64,000 bases of DNA from Draconibacterium sediminis (GCF_000949475.1 NZ_JRHC01000001.1:930001-994000); one strand, 5' to 3'; counted from the stretch's first letter, positions 1 through 9,847 are shown. The notes: generated by a model from the sequence alone, not told the origin. Program-made: numbers and translations.

Positions 1-128
1 AGCCTTTTGTTTTTGGAAATAGTCCGTTAATAACTATTGGTCGATGTAAATCCTGATATATGTTTGTTGGGATTTTTTTGTTAAATTGGAAGTTTAATAT
101 TTGTATGTAAAACATTGGTCTCAAAATT

Positions 129-662
129 ATGGAGGTAAAGGATCTTTTAACTACTTACTGGAGTCAAATGACATTGGTGCTTTTAGGCATTGGGTACTTA
201 ATAAAAAGGGTTTTAGATATTAAATTGAAAAAAAGAGAAATAAATCATGATTTGTTTCAGCGTAATAGGATTGGTGTTGTTAATAGGTTTTTTGAGAGCT
301 ATGCTCAAATGGAGCTAGTATGGGAACATATTGCGGTATATGAAATATTAAATAGAAAATATAGCACAAAAGAGATAGATGAAATTATTTTTCCATCATT
401 AAATAAGTTGTCAAATATACTGTTTGAATTGAAAATTTATTTTGCAAAAAGTGATATGAGTAATTTCGAAGAGGTTGTGGAGGGAATGAAAAAAATTAAT
501 TCAAGGTTGAGTGAGTTATATTTTAGACATAGCAAGGAGGATAAGGTAACAGAGAAGGCAAACGATTTTTGGATCTATAGAAGAGAAGTGTTAAAGAGGA
601 ATAGCGAGTTGATTGAAAAATTATGTATAAATATTCGAAAAACATATGGTGAATATAGATAG
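129..662 (+). CDS. Hypothetical membrane-anchored protein
   Basis: I do not recognise this 177-residue protein. One hydrophobic stretch lies at about residues 13 to 28 and is followed by a Lys/Arg-rich segment, so a single N-terminal membrane anchor with a cytoplasmic body is likely. The body is charged and probably mostly helical. No catalytic motif is visible. The coding sequence is much richer in A+T than the other genes of the window, with aaa, ata and tta codons dominating, and it sits next to the 3' end of a tRNA-Phe gene. That fits the edge of a transferred segment, but this is inference. The start is the ATG at 129; no promoter could be assigned. Confidence 0.6.
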   Translation: MEVKDLLTTYWSQMTLVLLGIGYLIKRVLDIKLKKREINHDLFQRNRIGVVNRFFESYAQMELVWEHIAVYEILNRKYSTKEIDEIIFPSLNKLSNILFELKIYFAKSDMSNFEEVVEGMKKINSRLSELYFRHSKEDKVTEKANDFWIYRREVLKRNSELIEKLCINIRKTYGEYR

Positions 663-789
663 TGGATTTTGAGTCAATATATCAATTGAAAGCATTTTTG
701 GTTAACTTCCTCGCTCGCGCCAATATTCAATCGGTGTGCAATTCGGTAGAATTGAATTTACAATCGCATTACAAAGTGTATATAAAAAC

Positions 790-818
790 AAAAGGGAAAA
801 ACTTAGTTTTTCCCTTTT
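790..818 (-). terminator. Rho-independent terminator of tRNA-Phe
   Basis: A 12-base perfect inverted repeat (790-801 with 807-818) with a 5-base loop lies just beyond the 3' end of tRNA-Phe on the minus strand. Its arms are A-rich and T-rich, so it ends in a T run in either direction. Confidence 0.75.
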
Positions 819-819
819 G

Positions 820-892
<73 letters not shown>

Positions 893-1236
893 TTTCTAAA
901 GTTGGGCTTTAAGTAGCACCCCCTTTATTTTGGTGTTGCAAAAGTATACATTTTTTTAAAATCACAAAGTTCAACACAAAAAAAAGTGAAAAAAAATTGA
1001 TTTTTTCAGCTCAGAGAATTAGTCGTATTTATATAGGACCGGGCATTAATTATGTGTTTTTATTTGAAATAGAATTACTTGAGCCCCTAAACTCCCAAAG
1101 AGAGATAGTTCCACCTCTTTTTTCGGGTTAGTGTGGCGCTACAAATTCCGCAATAAGCATTTCGTAAATTTTGGCCGATCATCGATGTTTTCGATTTTAC
1201 ATAGAAACCTTTCATGCGTTTTGTATACGGTATGAG
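893..1236. other. Intergenic spacer between tRNA-Phe and the M16 peptidase
   Basis: Beyond the tRNA-Phe promoter at 939-968 I see no gene or clear RNA here. It is mixed A+T-rich sequence. Confidence 0.5.
939..968 (-). promoter_or_regulatory. Promoter of tRNA-Phe
   Basis: On the minus strand TTTG (965-968) is separated by 18 bases from TACTTTTG (939-946). This matches the Bacteroidota housekeeping promoter TTTG-N19-TAnnTTTG. The expected start is near 932, leaving about 40 bases of leader. Confidence 0.7.
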
Positions 1237-1265
1237 CTTGCAATCCAATACTTTTTATACTTTTG
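1237..1265 (+). promoter_or_regulatory. Probable promoter of the M16 peptidase gene
   Basis: TACTTTTG at 1258-1265 matches the Bacteroidota -7 box TAnnTTTG. CTTG at 1237-1240 is a possible -33 box, with a slightly short spacer of 17 bases. The ATG follows about 20 bases downstream. Confidence 0.5.
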
Positions 1266-1285
1266 CACGATTAGTTTAAAAGACA

Positions 1286-2515
1286 ATGGTTGATACTGAT
1301 TATCTGATACATACATTACATAACGGCATTCGAATAATTCATCAGCAAACCGATTCGCCGGTGGGGCATCTGGGGGTTTTAATAAATACCGGATCGCGCG
1401 ACGAAATGGAGGATGAACATGGCCTGGCACACTTTATCGAGCACTCGGTTTTTAAGGGCACAAAAAAGCGCAAGTCGTTTCACGTGTTGAGCCGCATCGA
1501 GGGTGTTGGCGGCGAGCTGAATGCCTATACCACAAAAGAAGAAACCGTGCTGTATGCTACTTTTTTAAGCGAGCATTACGAACGCACGGCCGAACTGCTG
1601 AGCGATATTCTTTTTAACAGCACTTACCCCGAAAAAGAACTCAACCTCGAAAAAGAGGTGGTGGTAGAGGAGATAAATTCGTACTACGATTCGCCTTCGG
1701 AATTGATCTTCGATGAGTTTGAGGAGCAGGTTTTTGATGGTCATCCCATTGCCCGCAATATTCTGGGCACAAAAGAAAAGCTGCGTTCTTTTAACCGCGA
1801 TATGATTTTCAATTTTATTGCCAATAACTACCATACCGATCAAATGGTGATCAGTTCGGTGGGGAATATTGATTTTGCGGCTTTGCTAAAAATGCTGGAG
1901 AAGTATTTTGGCGAGGTGGAGCAAAGTTTGCGTCAGTTGAAAAGAGAGCAGTTTGTGAATTACCAGCCGCAATCAAAAACGGTAGTAAAAGATACTTTTC
2001 AGGCGCACTGCGTGATGGGTAATCTGGCTTTCGATTTTAAAAATCCGAAGCGAATTGCCATGGTTTTGCTGAACAATGTGCTGGGCGGACAGGCGCTAAA
2101 CTCGCGCCTAAACCTGGCCATGCGCGAACGTCGCGGAATGGCTTACAACGTGGAATCGGCCTACACGGCGTATTCCGATACCGGATTGTTTAACGTGTAT
2201 TTCGGTACCGACAAAGAAAACCTGAACAAAGCGGTGGCGCTGGTGCATAAAGAGTTTGATTTGCTGCGCGACAAAAAAATGGGAGCCGTTCAGTTAAGTC
2301 GGGCAAAAAAGCAGTTGATTGGCCAGATTGCCATTTCAACCGAAAGCCGCGAAGATATGATGCTCACCATCGGGAAAAGTTTTATGCTGTTTGATAAGGT
2401 GGATCCTTTGCGTGTGATCTTCAAAAAAATTGAGGCGATTAGTGCAGAGGATATCCAGGAAGTAGCCAACATTATACTGGACAAAAACCAGATGAGTACG
2501 TTGATTTATAAATAG
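1286..2515 (+). CDS. M16 family zinc peptidase (processing-peptidase-like)
   Basis: A 409-residue single-unit M16 (pitrilysin/insulinase) metallopeptidase. The inverted zinc motif HFIEH is at residues 49 to 53, and the third ligand lies in the Glu-rich stretch near residues 128 to 129, the spacing expected for the family. The C-terminal half carries the usual R/Y substrate-binding region (NSRLNLAMRERRGMAYNVES). There is no signal peptide, so it probably acts in the cytoplasm, as do many soluble YmxG/PqqL-like members. Its physiological substrate is unknown. The O-methyltransferase gene starts 6 bases after its stop codon, so the two are probably co-transcribed. Confidence 0.92.
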   Translation: MVDTDYLIHTLHNGIRIIHQQTDSPVGHLGVLINTGSRDEMEDEHGLAHFIEHSVFKGTKKRKSFHVLSRIEGVGGELNAYTTKEETVLYATFLSEHYERTAELLSDILFNSTYPEKELNLEKEVVVEEINSYYDSPSELIFDEFEEQVFDGHPIARNILGTKEKLRSFNRDMIFNFIANNYHTDQMVISSVGNIDFAALLKMLEKYFGEVEQSLRQLKREQFVNYQPQSKTVVKDTFQAHCVMGNLAFDFKNPKRIAMVLLNNVLGGQALNSRLNLAMRERRGMAYNVESAYTAYSDTGLFNVYFGTDKENLNKAVALVHKEFDLLRDKKMGAVQLSRAKKQLIGQIAISTESREDMMLTIGKSFMLFDKVDPLRVIFKKIEAISAEDIQEVANIILDKNQMSTLIYK

Positions 2516-2521
2516 AAGGGA

Positions 2522-3160
2522 ATGGACAGGCAGAAGGCATTGCACCAATATATTTTAGATCATATCGATGAGGAAGATCCGGTATTAATTGAACTGGATC
2601 GCGAAACCAACCTGAAAGTACTGGGTGCCCGTATGATTTCGGGGCATTTGCAGGGACAGGTGCTTACTATGCTGGCAAAAATGATCCGCCCGAAAACGAT
2701 TCTCGAGCTGGGAACCTTTACCGGTTATTCGGCTATTTGCCTGGCAAAAGGTTTGCCTGAAGATGGCAAGCTGATTACCATTGAGGTTGATGATGAGCTG
2801 GAGATGCTGGCCGCTAAATATTTCGAAAAAGCCGGTGTGGCGCATTTAATCGAACAAAAAATCGGGGCTGCCACAGAACTGATTCCTTCGCTCGACCAAT
2901 CCTTCGACCTGGTTTTTATCGATGCCGATAAGCGCGAATATGTGCAGTACTACCAGCTACTAATCGATAAAATGCGGCCGGGAGGCTACATCATTGCCGA
3001 CAACACACTGTGGAGCGGAAAAGTGCTGGATAAACCCCGTTTCGATGATACGCAAACCATTGGTATTCTTGAATTCAATAAGCTGGTTAAAAACGACGAC
3101 CGTGTGGAAAAGGTCATCCTTCCGTTGCGTGATGGCATGACTGTTATTCGTAAGAAGTAG
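2522..3160 (+). CDS. SAM-dependent O-methyltransferase (class I, COMT/CCoAOMT family)
   Basis: A 212-residue Rossmann-fold methyltransferase of the small O-methyltransferase family 3. The SAM-binding loop LELGTFTGYSA is at residues 61 to 71. The acidic motif FIDADK with the following Tyr pair, near residues 131 to 145, and the ADNTLWSGKV segment match the metal-binding catechol O-methyltransferase group. The acceptor is probably a catechol-like or other small hydroxylated compound; the true substrate cannot be read from sequence. It follows the M16 gene after 6 bases. Confidence 0.9.
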   Translation: MDRQKALHQYILDHIDEEDPVLIELDRETNLKVLGARMISGHLQGQVLTMLAKMIRPKTILELGTFTGYSAICLAKGLPEDGKLITIEVDDELEMLAAKYFEKAGVAHLIEQKIGAATELIPSLDQSFDLVFIDADKREYVQYYQLLIDKMRPGGYIIADNTLWSGKVLDKPRFDDTQTIGILEFNKLVKNDDRVEKVILPLRDGMTVIRKK

Positions 3161-3528
3161 TTTGTCGTTGTCTTTCCATATATCATTAGGAGGAGTCCGT
3201 ATGGCGTAAAGGCCAAAAGAGGCCGTTCCACTGCTGTATTGTAAGCTGCAATGAAGCTGGGCCTCGTCCGCCAGCTGGCGGACGGAAAACAAGCGGTGAC
3301 GGCGTTAAAAAATTACTGATGTTTGAGGAGCCCCGAAGTTTCGGGGGGAGTTTCAGGAATTTTAGACGGCATCGTGTAGCTTTTCCGAGAGAAGCGGGCG
3401 CAGCCTTGGGTTTTGTGTCTACTCTTTGGGCTAAGCCAAAGAGTAGAATCCGCCTGATAAGGCATAAAGATGATTTCTTATGCTTGGTTACTTATATTTA
3501 AATTTCGAAATTTGATCAACTCAATTCC
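3161..3528. repeat. Palindrome-rich intergenic block, probable dispersed repeat
   Basis: A 368-base spacer between convergent genes with no convincing gene. It holds three strong hairpins: a 20-base perfect palindrome at 3265-3284 (GTCCGCCAGCTGGCGGAC core), CCCCGAA/TTCGGGG at 3331-3346, and a 12-base stem at 3418-3447 (TCTACTCTTTGG paired with its complement around a 6-base loop). Between them runs a G-rich stretch (3380-3410, AGAAGCGGGCGCAGCC). From memory, similar blocks ending in a hairpin with a CTTTTTGG-type arm occur in many Bacteroidota intergenic regions; this could not be checked here. Confidence 0.5.
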
Positions 3529-4788
3529 TTAGTTGTCACTACTATTCCCCGTTGCCGGTTGTGCCTTTTTAGCCTGAAACCCCGGTTTCCGCTTTCTGTT
3601 CGGATTGTTATTCCTTCGTTTGTTTGGTCTTTTGTTTTTGTCGCCACCTTCCGAAGCGGTTTGTTTGTTTTGCGGAGTGTTGCTCTTATTTTCGAAATTC
3701 CGGCCTCCCTTTTTGTTGGTTCCCCGGTTGTTGCGTCGTTTTTTGTTGCGCGCAGGCTTTTTATCATCGAAACGATCCAGGCTTTCATCAAGGGTAACTT
3801 CCATACTATTTTGCTCTTTTGGCAGAGCACTGAAAGTCTGGACTTCGGGTTTTATACCCCTTTTGTTTTTCTGAATGATATCGCGCACCTGCTTTAACGA
3901 CAGGTTAAAAGTAGTTCCCATACTTCCTTGTAACCCGTACCAGATCTCTTTCTTCAGGTAATCGGTTTTAAATGGTTTGGCAATTCCCGATGCCAGTTCA
4001 AGGTCGAGTAGTTCGCGCGGAAATTCATTTCCTGCCTCAATGTAAGCGTCAAGTTCGTATAGCAAACAGCATTTTAGTTTTCCGCAGGCACCGGCCATTT
4101 TTTGTGCCGATGGCGACAAACCTTGTTTCAATGCCGCTTCCGACGAGATACTTGAAAAATCGGTTCGCCAGCTCGAGCAGCACAATTCGCGTCCGCATGA
4201 GCCAATTCCTCCAATCAAACCGGCTTCCTGACGGGCACCAATTTGTTTCATTTCCACTTTAATGCGGAATTCGCGGGCATACACTTTTATCAGCTCCCTG
4301 AAATCAACACGGCCTTCGGCCAGGTAGTAGAAAATTGCTTTTTTGTTGTCGCCTCTGAACTCAACATCGCCAATTTTCATGTCGAGCCCAAGTTCCTGTG
4401 CTGCCTGACGTGCCCGTATCATGGTGGCTTTTTCGCGGCTGCGTGCCTCGTTTAGTTTCTGAATATCGGCATCCGAAGCTTTGCGGTAAACCACATTCAG
4501 GTTATAACGCGACGGGTTTTTTATTCGCAGCTTAAACTGTTTTTCGGCCAGGTAACCGGTTAGGGTTACTTCGCCAATGTCGTGCCCCGGCGAGGAGGCA
4601 ACAACTATGCGGTCTCCACGTTTTAGCGGAAGATTTTCAACATTTTTATAGTATTCTTTGCGGGTTGACTTAAACTTAACTTCAACAATATCTGATTTAT
4701 CGGTGGTGTCTGGCAAATCACTCAGCCAGTCGTATCCTTGTGTTATGCTACTTGTTGAATTATTGAACGAACATCCATTACAACTCAT
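3529..4788 (-). CDS. ricT: PSP1/RicT-like protein (Fe-S RNA-processing factor homologue)
   Basis: The PSP1 C-terminal domain protein family includes Bacillus RicT (YaaT), which with RicA and RicF forms an Fe-S complex affecting RNase Y and mRNA maturation. The conserved cysteine motifs GSCGRELCC (about residues 186 to 194) and CGKLKCC (about 225 to 231) are intact. The last 90 residues form a Lys/Arg/Asn-rich disordered tail, an RNA-binding-like extension common in Bacteroidota members. I chose the start at 4788, giving MSCNGC and 419 residues, because an AGAGAGGA sequence stands about 8 bases upstream; the frame stays open to 4854. RicA and RicF partners are not seen here, so a transferred function is inference. 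Confidence 0.85.
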   Translation of the reverse strand: MSCNGCSFNNSTSSITQGYDWLSDLPDTTDKSDIVEVKFKSTRKEYYKNVENLPLKRGDRIVVASSPGHDIGEVTLTGYLAEKQFKLRIKNPSRYNLNVVYRKASDADIQKLNEARSREKATMIRARQAAQELGLDMKIGDVEFRGDNKKAIFYYLAEGRVDFRELIKVYAREFRIKVEMKQIGARQEAGLIGGIGSCGRELCCSSWRTDFSSISSEAALKQGLSPSAQKMAGACGKLKCCLLYELDAYIEAGNEFPRELLDLELASGIAKPFKTDYLKKEIWYGLQGSMGTTFNLSLKQVRDIIQKNKRGIKPEVQTFSALPKEQNSMEVTLDESLDRFDDKKPARNKKRRNNRGTNKKGGRNFENKSNTPQNKQTASEGGDKNKRPNKRRNNNPNRKRKPGFQAKKAQPATGNSSDN

Positions 4789-5001
4789 ATAATCCTCTCT
4801 GCTTTCTGTCTGATGCGTGGCTTGCGCATTTATTGCACTGAGCTTCACGCCCATCCTGTAAATAATTCAATGCAAAGATTGGAAAAAAGAATTGATTTTT
4901 CTAATCTGGAACAAGTCTAAATTAAAATATTGTATTTTATTTATGCCGGAAATGAGCTTTTTTGTTCCTTTATTGGAAATTAAATAAGGCAGAAAATTCT
5001 C

Positions 5002-6186
5002 ATGAATCTCTTAAAGCGGCTTTTAGTTGTAGTCTTTGTGGCCCTCGCATTCGATGGGCTGGCTTTTCAATTGTCTCCCAAGGCAACAGTTAGCATCATT
5101 ACCTGCAACCCGGGAAACGAAATGTATTCGGTTTATGGTCATTCGGCCATTCGGGTAAAAGATCCGCATCTGAACTACGACGTGGCTTTTAATTACGGAA
5201 TATTCGATTTTAGCAGCCCCAATTTTTTGTATCGTTTTTGTGCCGGGCAAACCGATTACCTGCTTGGCGCTTATCGTTTTGATGTTTTTTTGAACGAATA
5301 CCGTCAAGATAAACGCAGCGTTTTTGAGCAGGAACTAAACCTCACAGCGCAGGAAAAGCAAGCGGTTGTTGATTTTTTGGTATGGAATGCCCAGCCCGAA
5401 AACCGGGTGTACCGCTATAATTTTTTCTTTGATAACTGTGCCACGCGGGTACGCGATGTAATTGCCGATAACGTAAATGGAGGCATAACTTACACCGACA
5501 GTGCCAGCCATAAAACCCTGCGAACGCTGATAAAAGATTATCACCTCAAAATACGGTGGCTGAATTTTGGTATCGATTTTTTGGTCGCTGCAGAATCCGA
5601 CCGGGAGGCAACGCTCGAAGAAGAAATGTTTTTGCCCGATTATGTGATGCAGCATTTTGCATCGGCAAAAAGAAATGATAACGGGCAGTATATCGCACAA
5701 CCGGGGCAAGTGCTTTACCAGGCACCTGAACAAAAACAAGGACTGACATGGCTTTGGGGGCCGCTTGCAGTTTTTTCGTTGTTGTTGCTGGTGGTAGCCT
5801 ATTTCACCTGGAAACAGTTAAAGAACGAAAAAATGAAGCCCGCGCTTGATATTGTGCTTTACGTTATAAACGGATTGGGTGGTTTATTGCTTACCTGGTT
5901 TACCATTTATTCCGAACATCCGGCAATGAGCCCGAATTACAATCTCATGTGGCTGGTGCCGCTGAGTCTGCTGTTTGCAATTGTTTACATACGAAAAAAG
6001 TGGCGTCCGGCAGTGCGTTATTATCACCTTGTCTTTGCGGTGTGGATGATCGTGTTTTTTGTTTCATCGCCCTTTATTCCGCAAAAATTTCATCCGGTGT
6101 TTTTTATTATGGCAGCCACATTTTTTATCCGTGCACTGGCGCATTCTCTGCTAATTCTGAAGTCTTTAAAAGCCGCTCGCAAATAG
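5002..6186 (+). CDS. DUF4105 (Lnb N-terminal periplasmic domain) membrane protein
   Basis: A 394-residue protein with an N-terminal signal sequence, a DUF4105 domain at about residues 25 to 230, and five hydrophobic C-terminal helices (about 250-272, 283-308, 315-331, 338-360, 366-390). The DUF4105 core shows the papain/NlpC-like hallmarks of a Cys-containing GNEMYSVYGHSAIRV segment and FFDNCATRVRD further on. The fold is thought to be related to Lnb-type enzymes, but no reaction is established for this subgroup. The catalytic-type part would face the periplasm. It stands divergent from the RicT-like gene. Confidence 0.8.
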   Translation: MNLLKRLLVVVFVALAFDGLAFQLSPKATVSIITCNPGNEMYSVYGHSAIRVKDPHLNYDVAFNYGIFDFSSPNFLYRFCAGQTDYLLGAYRFDVFLNEYRQDKRSVFEQELNLTAQEKQAVVDFLVWNAQPENRVYRYNFFFDNCATRVRDVIADNVNGGITYTDSASHKTLRTLIKDYHLKIRWLNFGIDFLVAAESDREATLEEEMFLPDYVMQHFASAKRNDNGQYIAQPGQVLYQAPEQKQGLTWLWGPLAVFSLLLLVVAYFTWKQLKNEKMKPALDIVLYVINGLGGLLLTWFTIYSEHPAMSPNYNLMWLVPLSLLFAIVYIRKKWRPAVRYYHLVFAVWMIVFFVSSPFIPQKFHPVFFIMAATFFIRALAHSLLILKSLKAARK

Positions 6187-6372
6187 GCTTCGCCAGGGGA
6201 AGTGTTGATGACGAATGATATCCTTTGCACCGGCTTTCAAGGAGGTGATATATTTTTGCCTTTTGCCTTTCAACTTTTTCCTTGATGCACCCCGTGAATT
6301 GTTGAAAAGTTTGGATGAACAAATTTGTCATGGATTTCTTCCATGCTTTGAAACAATTATCTTTGCTCAACG

Positions 6373-8994
6373 ATGGCAAAAAATGATAAGAAATATGTAG
6401 AAACTCCGCTGATGAAGCAATATTATACCATCAAGGATAAACATCCTGATGCGGTGTTGCTTTTTCGGGTGGGCGATTTTTATGAAACATTTGGAGAGGA
6501 TGCCATAAAGGCGGCGGAAATTCTGGGGATTACATTAACGCGCCGGGCAAATGGTTCCGCCAGTTATGTGGAGTTGGCAGGTTTCCCGCATCATGCGCTG
6601 GATACCTATTTACCCAAACTGGTACGGGCCGGGCAGCGGGTTGCGATTTGCGAACAGCTGGAAGATCCGAAAATGACGAAGAAGATCGTGAAACGCGGTA
6701 TTACCGAACTGGTAACTCCCGGTGTTTCCATCAACGATAATATTCTTGAGAACCGCGAAAATAACTTCCTCGCATCGGTCCATTTCGACAAAAAGCGGGC
6801 TGGTATTGCCTTTCTTGATATCTCGACCGGTGAGTTTTTGGCGGCCGAAGGAAGTTTTGAATACATCGACAAATTATTGAATTCGTTTCAGCCCAAAGAA
6901 GTGTTGTTTCAACGCGGAAGAGGGAAGGAGTTCAACGATCTGTTCGGGACAAAATTTTACACCTTTAACCTGGAAGACTGGGTGTATACCGATGATGCGG
7001 CAAACGACCGACTGAAGCGGCATTTCGAAACCACTTCGTTAAAAGGATTTGGTGTGCACAGCATGCAGTTGGGCATTATTGCTGCCGGAGCGATTTTGCA
7101 TTACCTCGATATTACACAACATCAGAAGCTAAGTCATATTTCGGGATTGAGCAGGATTGAGGAAGAACACTATGTTTGGCTCGACCGGTTTACCATTCGT
7201 AACCTCGAGTTGTTTGCGCCGCTTCACGAAAGTGGAAAAGCGCTCATTAACGTGATCGATAAAACCATTACGCCAATGGGATCGCGCCTGCTGAAACGCT
7301 GGATGGCGCTGCCTTTAAAAGATATCGATCCGATAAACGAGCGGCTGGAAGTGGTGGAGCTGTTCCTGAAAGATCCGGAGACCAAAGAAAACCTGGAAGA
7401 ACATCTTCGCCAGATGGGCGATTTGGAACGACTCATCTCAAAAGTTGCGGTCGGCCGCATCAACCCGCGCGAAGTAGTGCAGGTGAAAAATGCCCTGGCG
7501 GCAATTGTGCCGATAAAAGCTGCGTGTGCCGGCGTTGACAATACGGCCTTAAATCGTTTTGCCGAGCAGCTAAATCCTTGCGATTTAATTAGAGCGCGAA
7601 TTGAAAAGCAGATTGTTGCCGATCCGCCAACAGCCGTCAATAAAGGAAAAGTGATTGCCGAAGGTGTCTCGGAGGAGTTGGATGATCTGCGGAAAATCGC
7701 TTACTCAGGAAAAGATTACTTGGCGCAAATTCAAAAACGCGAAAGCGAAAAACATGGCATTCCATCGCTGAAGATCAGTTTCAACAATGTTTTTGGGTAC
7801 TACATCGAGGTGCGAAATACGCATAAAGATAAAGTGCCCACCGATTGGATTCGTAAACAAACGCTGGTAAGTGCCGAGCGATACATTACAGAGGAGCTGA
7901 AAGAATACGAGCAAAAAATTCTTGGTGCTGAGGAGAAAATTCAGGCGCTGGAAGGTAAATTGTTTGGTGAGCTGATTTTTGAGCTGTCGGAATACATTTC
8001 GGCTATTCAGTTAAACTCGCACATTCTGGCGCAAATCGATTGTTTATTGTCGTATGCCACGTGTGCAACAGCTTATAAATATTTCCGCCCGGAGGTAAAC
8101 GAGGCCACTTCAATTGAGATCAAAGAGGGGCGACATCCGGTTATCGAGCACCAGTTACCAATTGGTGAGTCGTACATTGCAAACGACGTAATACTCGATC
8201 AGGAAGATCAGCAGATCATCATCATCACCGGGCCAAACATGGCCGGTAAATCGGCACTGTTGCGTCAAACAGCATTAATTGTACTGATGGCGCAAATGGG
8301 ATCGTTCGTCCCTGCTGAAGTAGCGAAAATCGGTTTTGTGGATAAAATTTTCACCCGTGTTGGAGCCTCTGATAATATTTCGCTGGGCGAATCAACTTTT
8401 ATGGTGGAAATGAATGAAGCGGCCAGCATCCTGAATAATGTTTCCGATCGCAGCCTGATTCTTTTCGATGAGCTGGGGCGCGGTACATCAACTTACGATG
8501 GTATTTCCATTGCCTGGTCGATTGTGGAGCATCTGCACGAACATGCCTTTACCAAAGCAAAAACGCTTTTTGCCACCCACTACCATGAGCTTAATGAAAT
8601 GGAGGGAGCTTTCCCAAGGGTGAAAAACTATAATGTTTCCATAAAAGAGGTGGGGAACAAAGTTATCTTCTTACGAAAACTGGTGCGTGGAGGCAGTAAC
8701 CACAGTTTTGGTATCCATGTGGCGGGCATGGCCGGAATGCCAAAATCGGTAATTCAGCGTGCCGAGCAGATATTATTGAAACTGGAAGGCGGAAAAGAAA
8801 AGGAAAGTTTAAGTAAACCTTTAGTGGAGATTGGCGAAAAACGTGAGGGGATGCAACTGAGCTTTTTTCAGTTGGATGATCCTGTACTAAAGCAAATTAG
8901 AGATGAAATAGCCGGGCTTGATGTGAATAATCTTACGCCAATAGAAGCCCTAAACAAGCTAAATGAGATAAAGAAATTGACAGGAATTTCTTAA
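6373..8994 (+). CDS. mutS: DNA mismatch repair protein MutS
   Basis: The full-length 873-residue MutS1 recognises mismatches and small loops and starts repair with MutL. The mismatch-reading Phe-X-Glu motif is in GDFYETF (residues 34 to 40). The ATPase has Walker A GPNMAGKS near 619 to 627, the signature [10 protein letters not shown], Walker [13 protein letters not shown] near 696 to 707, and the FATHYHEL switch. The clamp and lever helices lie between about 270 and 560. The C-terminal segment ends in the short helical tail usual for the family. The A in NMAGKSA, where Proteobacteria have G and T, is normal for Bacteroidota. It stands alone, with the tRNA-Gly operon promoter directly downstream. 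Confidence 0.97.
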   Translation: MAKNDKKYVETPLMKQYYTIKDKHPDAVLLFRVGDFYETFGEDAIKAAEILGITLTRRANGSASYVELAGFPHHALDTYLPKLVRAGQRVAICEQLEDPKMTKKIVKRGITELVTPGVSINDNILENRENNFLASVHFDKKRAGIAFLDISTGEFLAAEGSFEYIDKLLNSFQPKEVLFQRGRGKEFNDLFGTKFYTFNLEDWVYTDDAANDRLKRHFETTSLKGFGVHSMQLGIIAAGAILHYLDITQHQKLSHISGLSRIEEEHYVWLDRFTIRNLELFAPLHESGKALINVIDKTITPMGSRLLKRWMALPLKDIDPINERLEVVELFLKDPETKENLEEHLRQMGDLERLISKVAVGRINPREVVQVKNALAAIVPIKAACAGVDNTALNRFAEQLNPCDLIRARIEKQIVADPPTAVNKGKVIAEGVSEELDDLRKIAYSGKDYLAQIQKRESEKHGIPSLKISFNNVFGYYIEVRNTHKDKVPTDWIRKQTLVSAERYITEELKEYEQKILGAEEKIQALEGKLFGELIFELSEYISAIQLNSHILAQIDCLLSYATCATAYKYFRPEVNEATSIEIKEGRHPVIEHQLPIGESYIANDVILDQEDQQIIIITGPNMAGKSALLRQTALIVLMAQMGSFVPAEVAKIGFVDKIFTRVGASDNISLGESTFMVEMNEAASILNNVSDRSLILFDELGRGTSTYDGISIAWSIVEHLHEHAFTKAKTLFATHYHELNEMEGAFPRVKNYNVSIKEVGNKVIFLRKLVRGGSNHSFGIHVAGMAGMPKSVIQRAEQILLKLEGGKEKESLSKPLVEIGEKREGMQLSFFQLDDPVLKQIRDEIAGLDVNNLTPIEALNKLNEIKKLTGIS

Positions 8995-9009
8995 TGCACT
9001 TCAATAATT

Positions 9010-9040
9010 TTTGCCAGATAAAAAAATAGCAATATATTTG
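9010..9040 (+). promoter_or_regulatory. Promoter of the tRNA-Gly/Leu/Gly operon
   Basis: TTTG at 9010-9013, a 19-base spacer and TATATTTG at 9033-9040 give a perfect match to the Bacteroidota housekeeping promoter. It lies 34 bases before the broken tRNA-Gly copy, exactly where the first tRNA of an operon should begin. Confidence 0.75.
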
Positions 9041-9074
9041 CATCGCTTTTGAAAAAGCAAGTTCATTAAAATAT

Positions 9075-9205
9075 GCGAGAATAGCTCAGTCCCGACAAAC
9101 CAGAAATCTTTGATTTCATTGTTTGCCGAGGATGCTCGAAAATCAATCAAATTATAAATTTGAGTTTTTCGGCATTGGTAGAGCACAACTTTTTGGCAGA
9201 AGTTG
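9075..9205 (+). pseudogene. tRNA-Gly remnant with an 85-base insert in the D-loop
   Basis: Bases 9075-9089 copy the first 15 bases of the intact tRNA-Gly genes (GCGAGAATAGCTCAG). The copy resumes at 9175 with TTGGTAGAGCAC to 9186. Between them an 85-base insert (9090-9174) contains two imperfect palindromes, roughly 9091-9130 and 9131-9174. After 9186 the sequence is decayed: a 6-base anticodon-like stem remains (9186-9191 with 9200-9205), but the loop has 8 bases and the T-arm and 3' acceptor strand are unrecognisable. It cannot make a functional tRNA unless the insert is removed and the 3' half is supplied. It is the first unit behind a strong promoter. Confidence 0.85.
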
Positions 9206-9230
9206 AATATCGGTATTTGAAAAATATTTT

Positions 9231-9303
<73 letters not shown>

Positions 9304-9325
9304 CATTCACGATAATGCAAAGGAT

Positions 9326-9412
9326 GCCCGGGTGGTGGAATGGTAGACACGTTGGACTTAAAATCCAATGATCATTATGATCGTGGGGGTTCAAGTCCCC
9401 CCCCGGGTACCA
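9326..9412 (+). tRNA. tRNA-Leu (TAA)
   Basis: A class II tRNA with a long variable arm. Acceptor GCCCGGG pairs with CCCGGGT, with a G-T wobble at the first pair. The anticodon loop CTTAAAA gives anticodon TAA, and a variable stem of about 5 pairs follows (TGATCATTATGATCGT). The discriminator is A at 9409. Unlike the Gly and Phe tRNAs here, CCA is encoded (9410-9412), which may be chance. Confidence 0.95.
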
Positions 9413-9416
9413 AATT

Positions 9417-9489
<73 letters not shown>

Positions 9490-9493
9490 CTTT

Positions 9494-9525
9494 AAAAGGC
9501 TTCACAATTTGTGAGGCCTTTTTTT
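9494..9525 (+). terminator. Terminator of the tRNA operon
   Basis: An AAAGGC-TTCACAA stem pairs with TTTGTGA-GGCCTTT and is followed by a run of T. It is nearly repeated at 9912-9944. Confidence 0.85.
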
Positions 9526-9553
9526 ATTGCCCTTAAACTGATAACTTGCTCTT

Positions 9554-9847
9554 ATGAGCTATTTTGTTTACATCCTATATTCTCCTAGTGCTGATGTCTA
9601 TTATAAAGGGCAAACTTCAGATATTTCGGAACGCCTCAAACGTCATAATTCAGGGAGAGAAAAAGCAACTAAACACGGAATTCCCTGGGAATTAGTTTGG
9701 GCGACCAATAAAGCAACAAGAGGGGAAGCTTTAAAATTAGAACGGAAGCTGAAAAATTTGTCAAGAGAAAGAACTACTCAGTTTATTCAAAAATATAAGG
9801 TCGGGGTCGCGGGCCCTGACGATTCCCGAGGAATGTCAGGATGCTGA
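9554..9847 (+). CDS. Small GIY-YIG nuclease
   Basis: A 97-residue stand-alone GIY-YIG domain of the UPF0213/YhbQ-like kind. The FVYIL and YYKGQT motifs are at residues 4 to 8 and 16 to 21. The catalytic-type Arg27 (SERLKRHN) and Glu63 (KLERKLK) are present, so the nuclease site looks intact. The domain core ends near residue 80. The last 15 or so residues are read from a broken tRNA-Gly 3' half and from a palindromic insert, and the stop codon lies inside that insert. The gene is boxed between an intact tRNA-Gly with its terminator and a second copy of the same tRNA 3' half with terminator. It could be a housekeeping-type repair nuclease or the cargo of a tiny tRNA-associated element. Confidence 0.85.
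   Translation: MSYFVYILYSPSADVYYKGQTSDISERLKRHNSGREKATKHGIPWELVWATNKATRGEALKLERKLKNLSRERTTQFIQKYKVGVAGPDDSRGMSGC

Noticed and set aside
3319..3501. 60-residue open frame in the hairpin-rich spacer
   Set aside because: It lies inside the repeat-like block, has no start signal and crosses two strong hairpins.
9090..9174. Intron in the tRNA-Gly D-loop
   Set aside because: At 85 bases it is too short for a group I intron, lies outside the anticodon loop, and the 3' half of the tRNA is decayed, so splicing would not rescue it.
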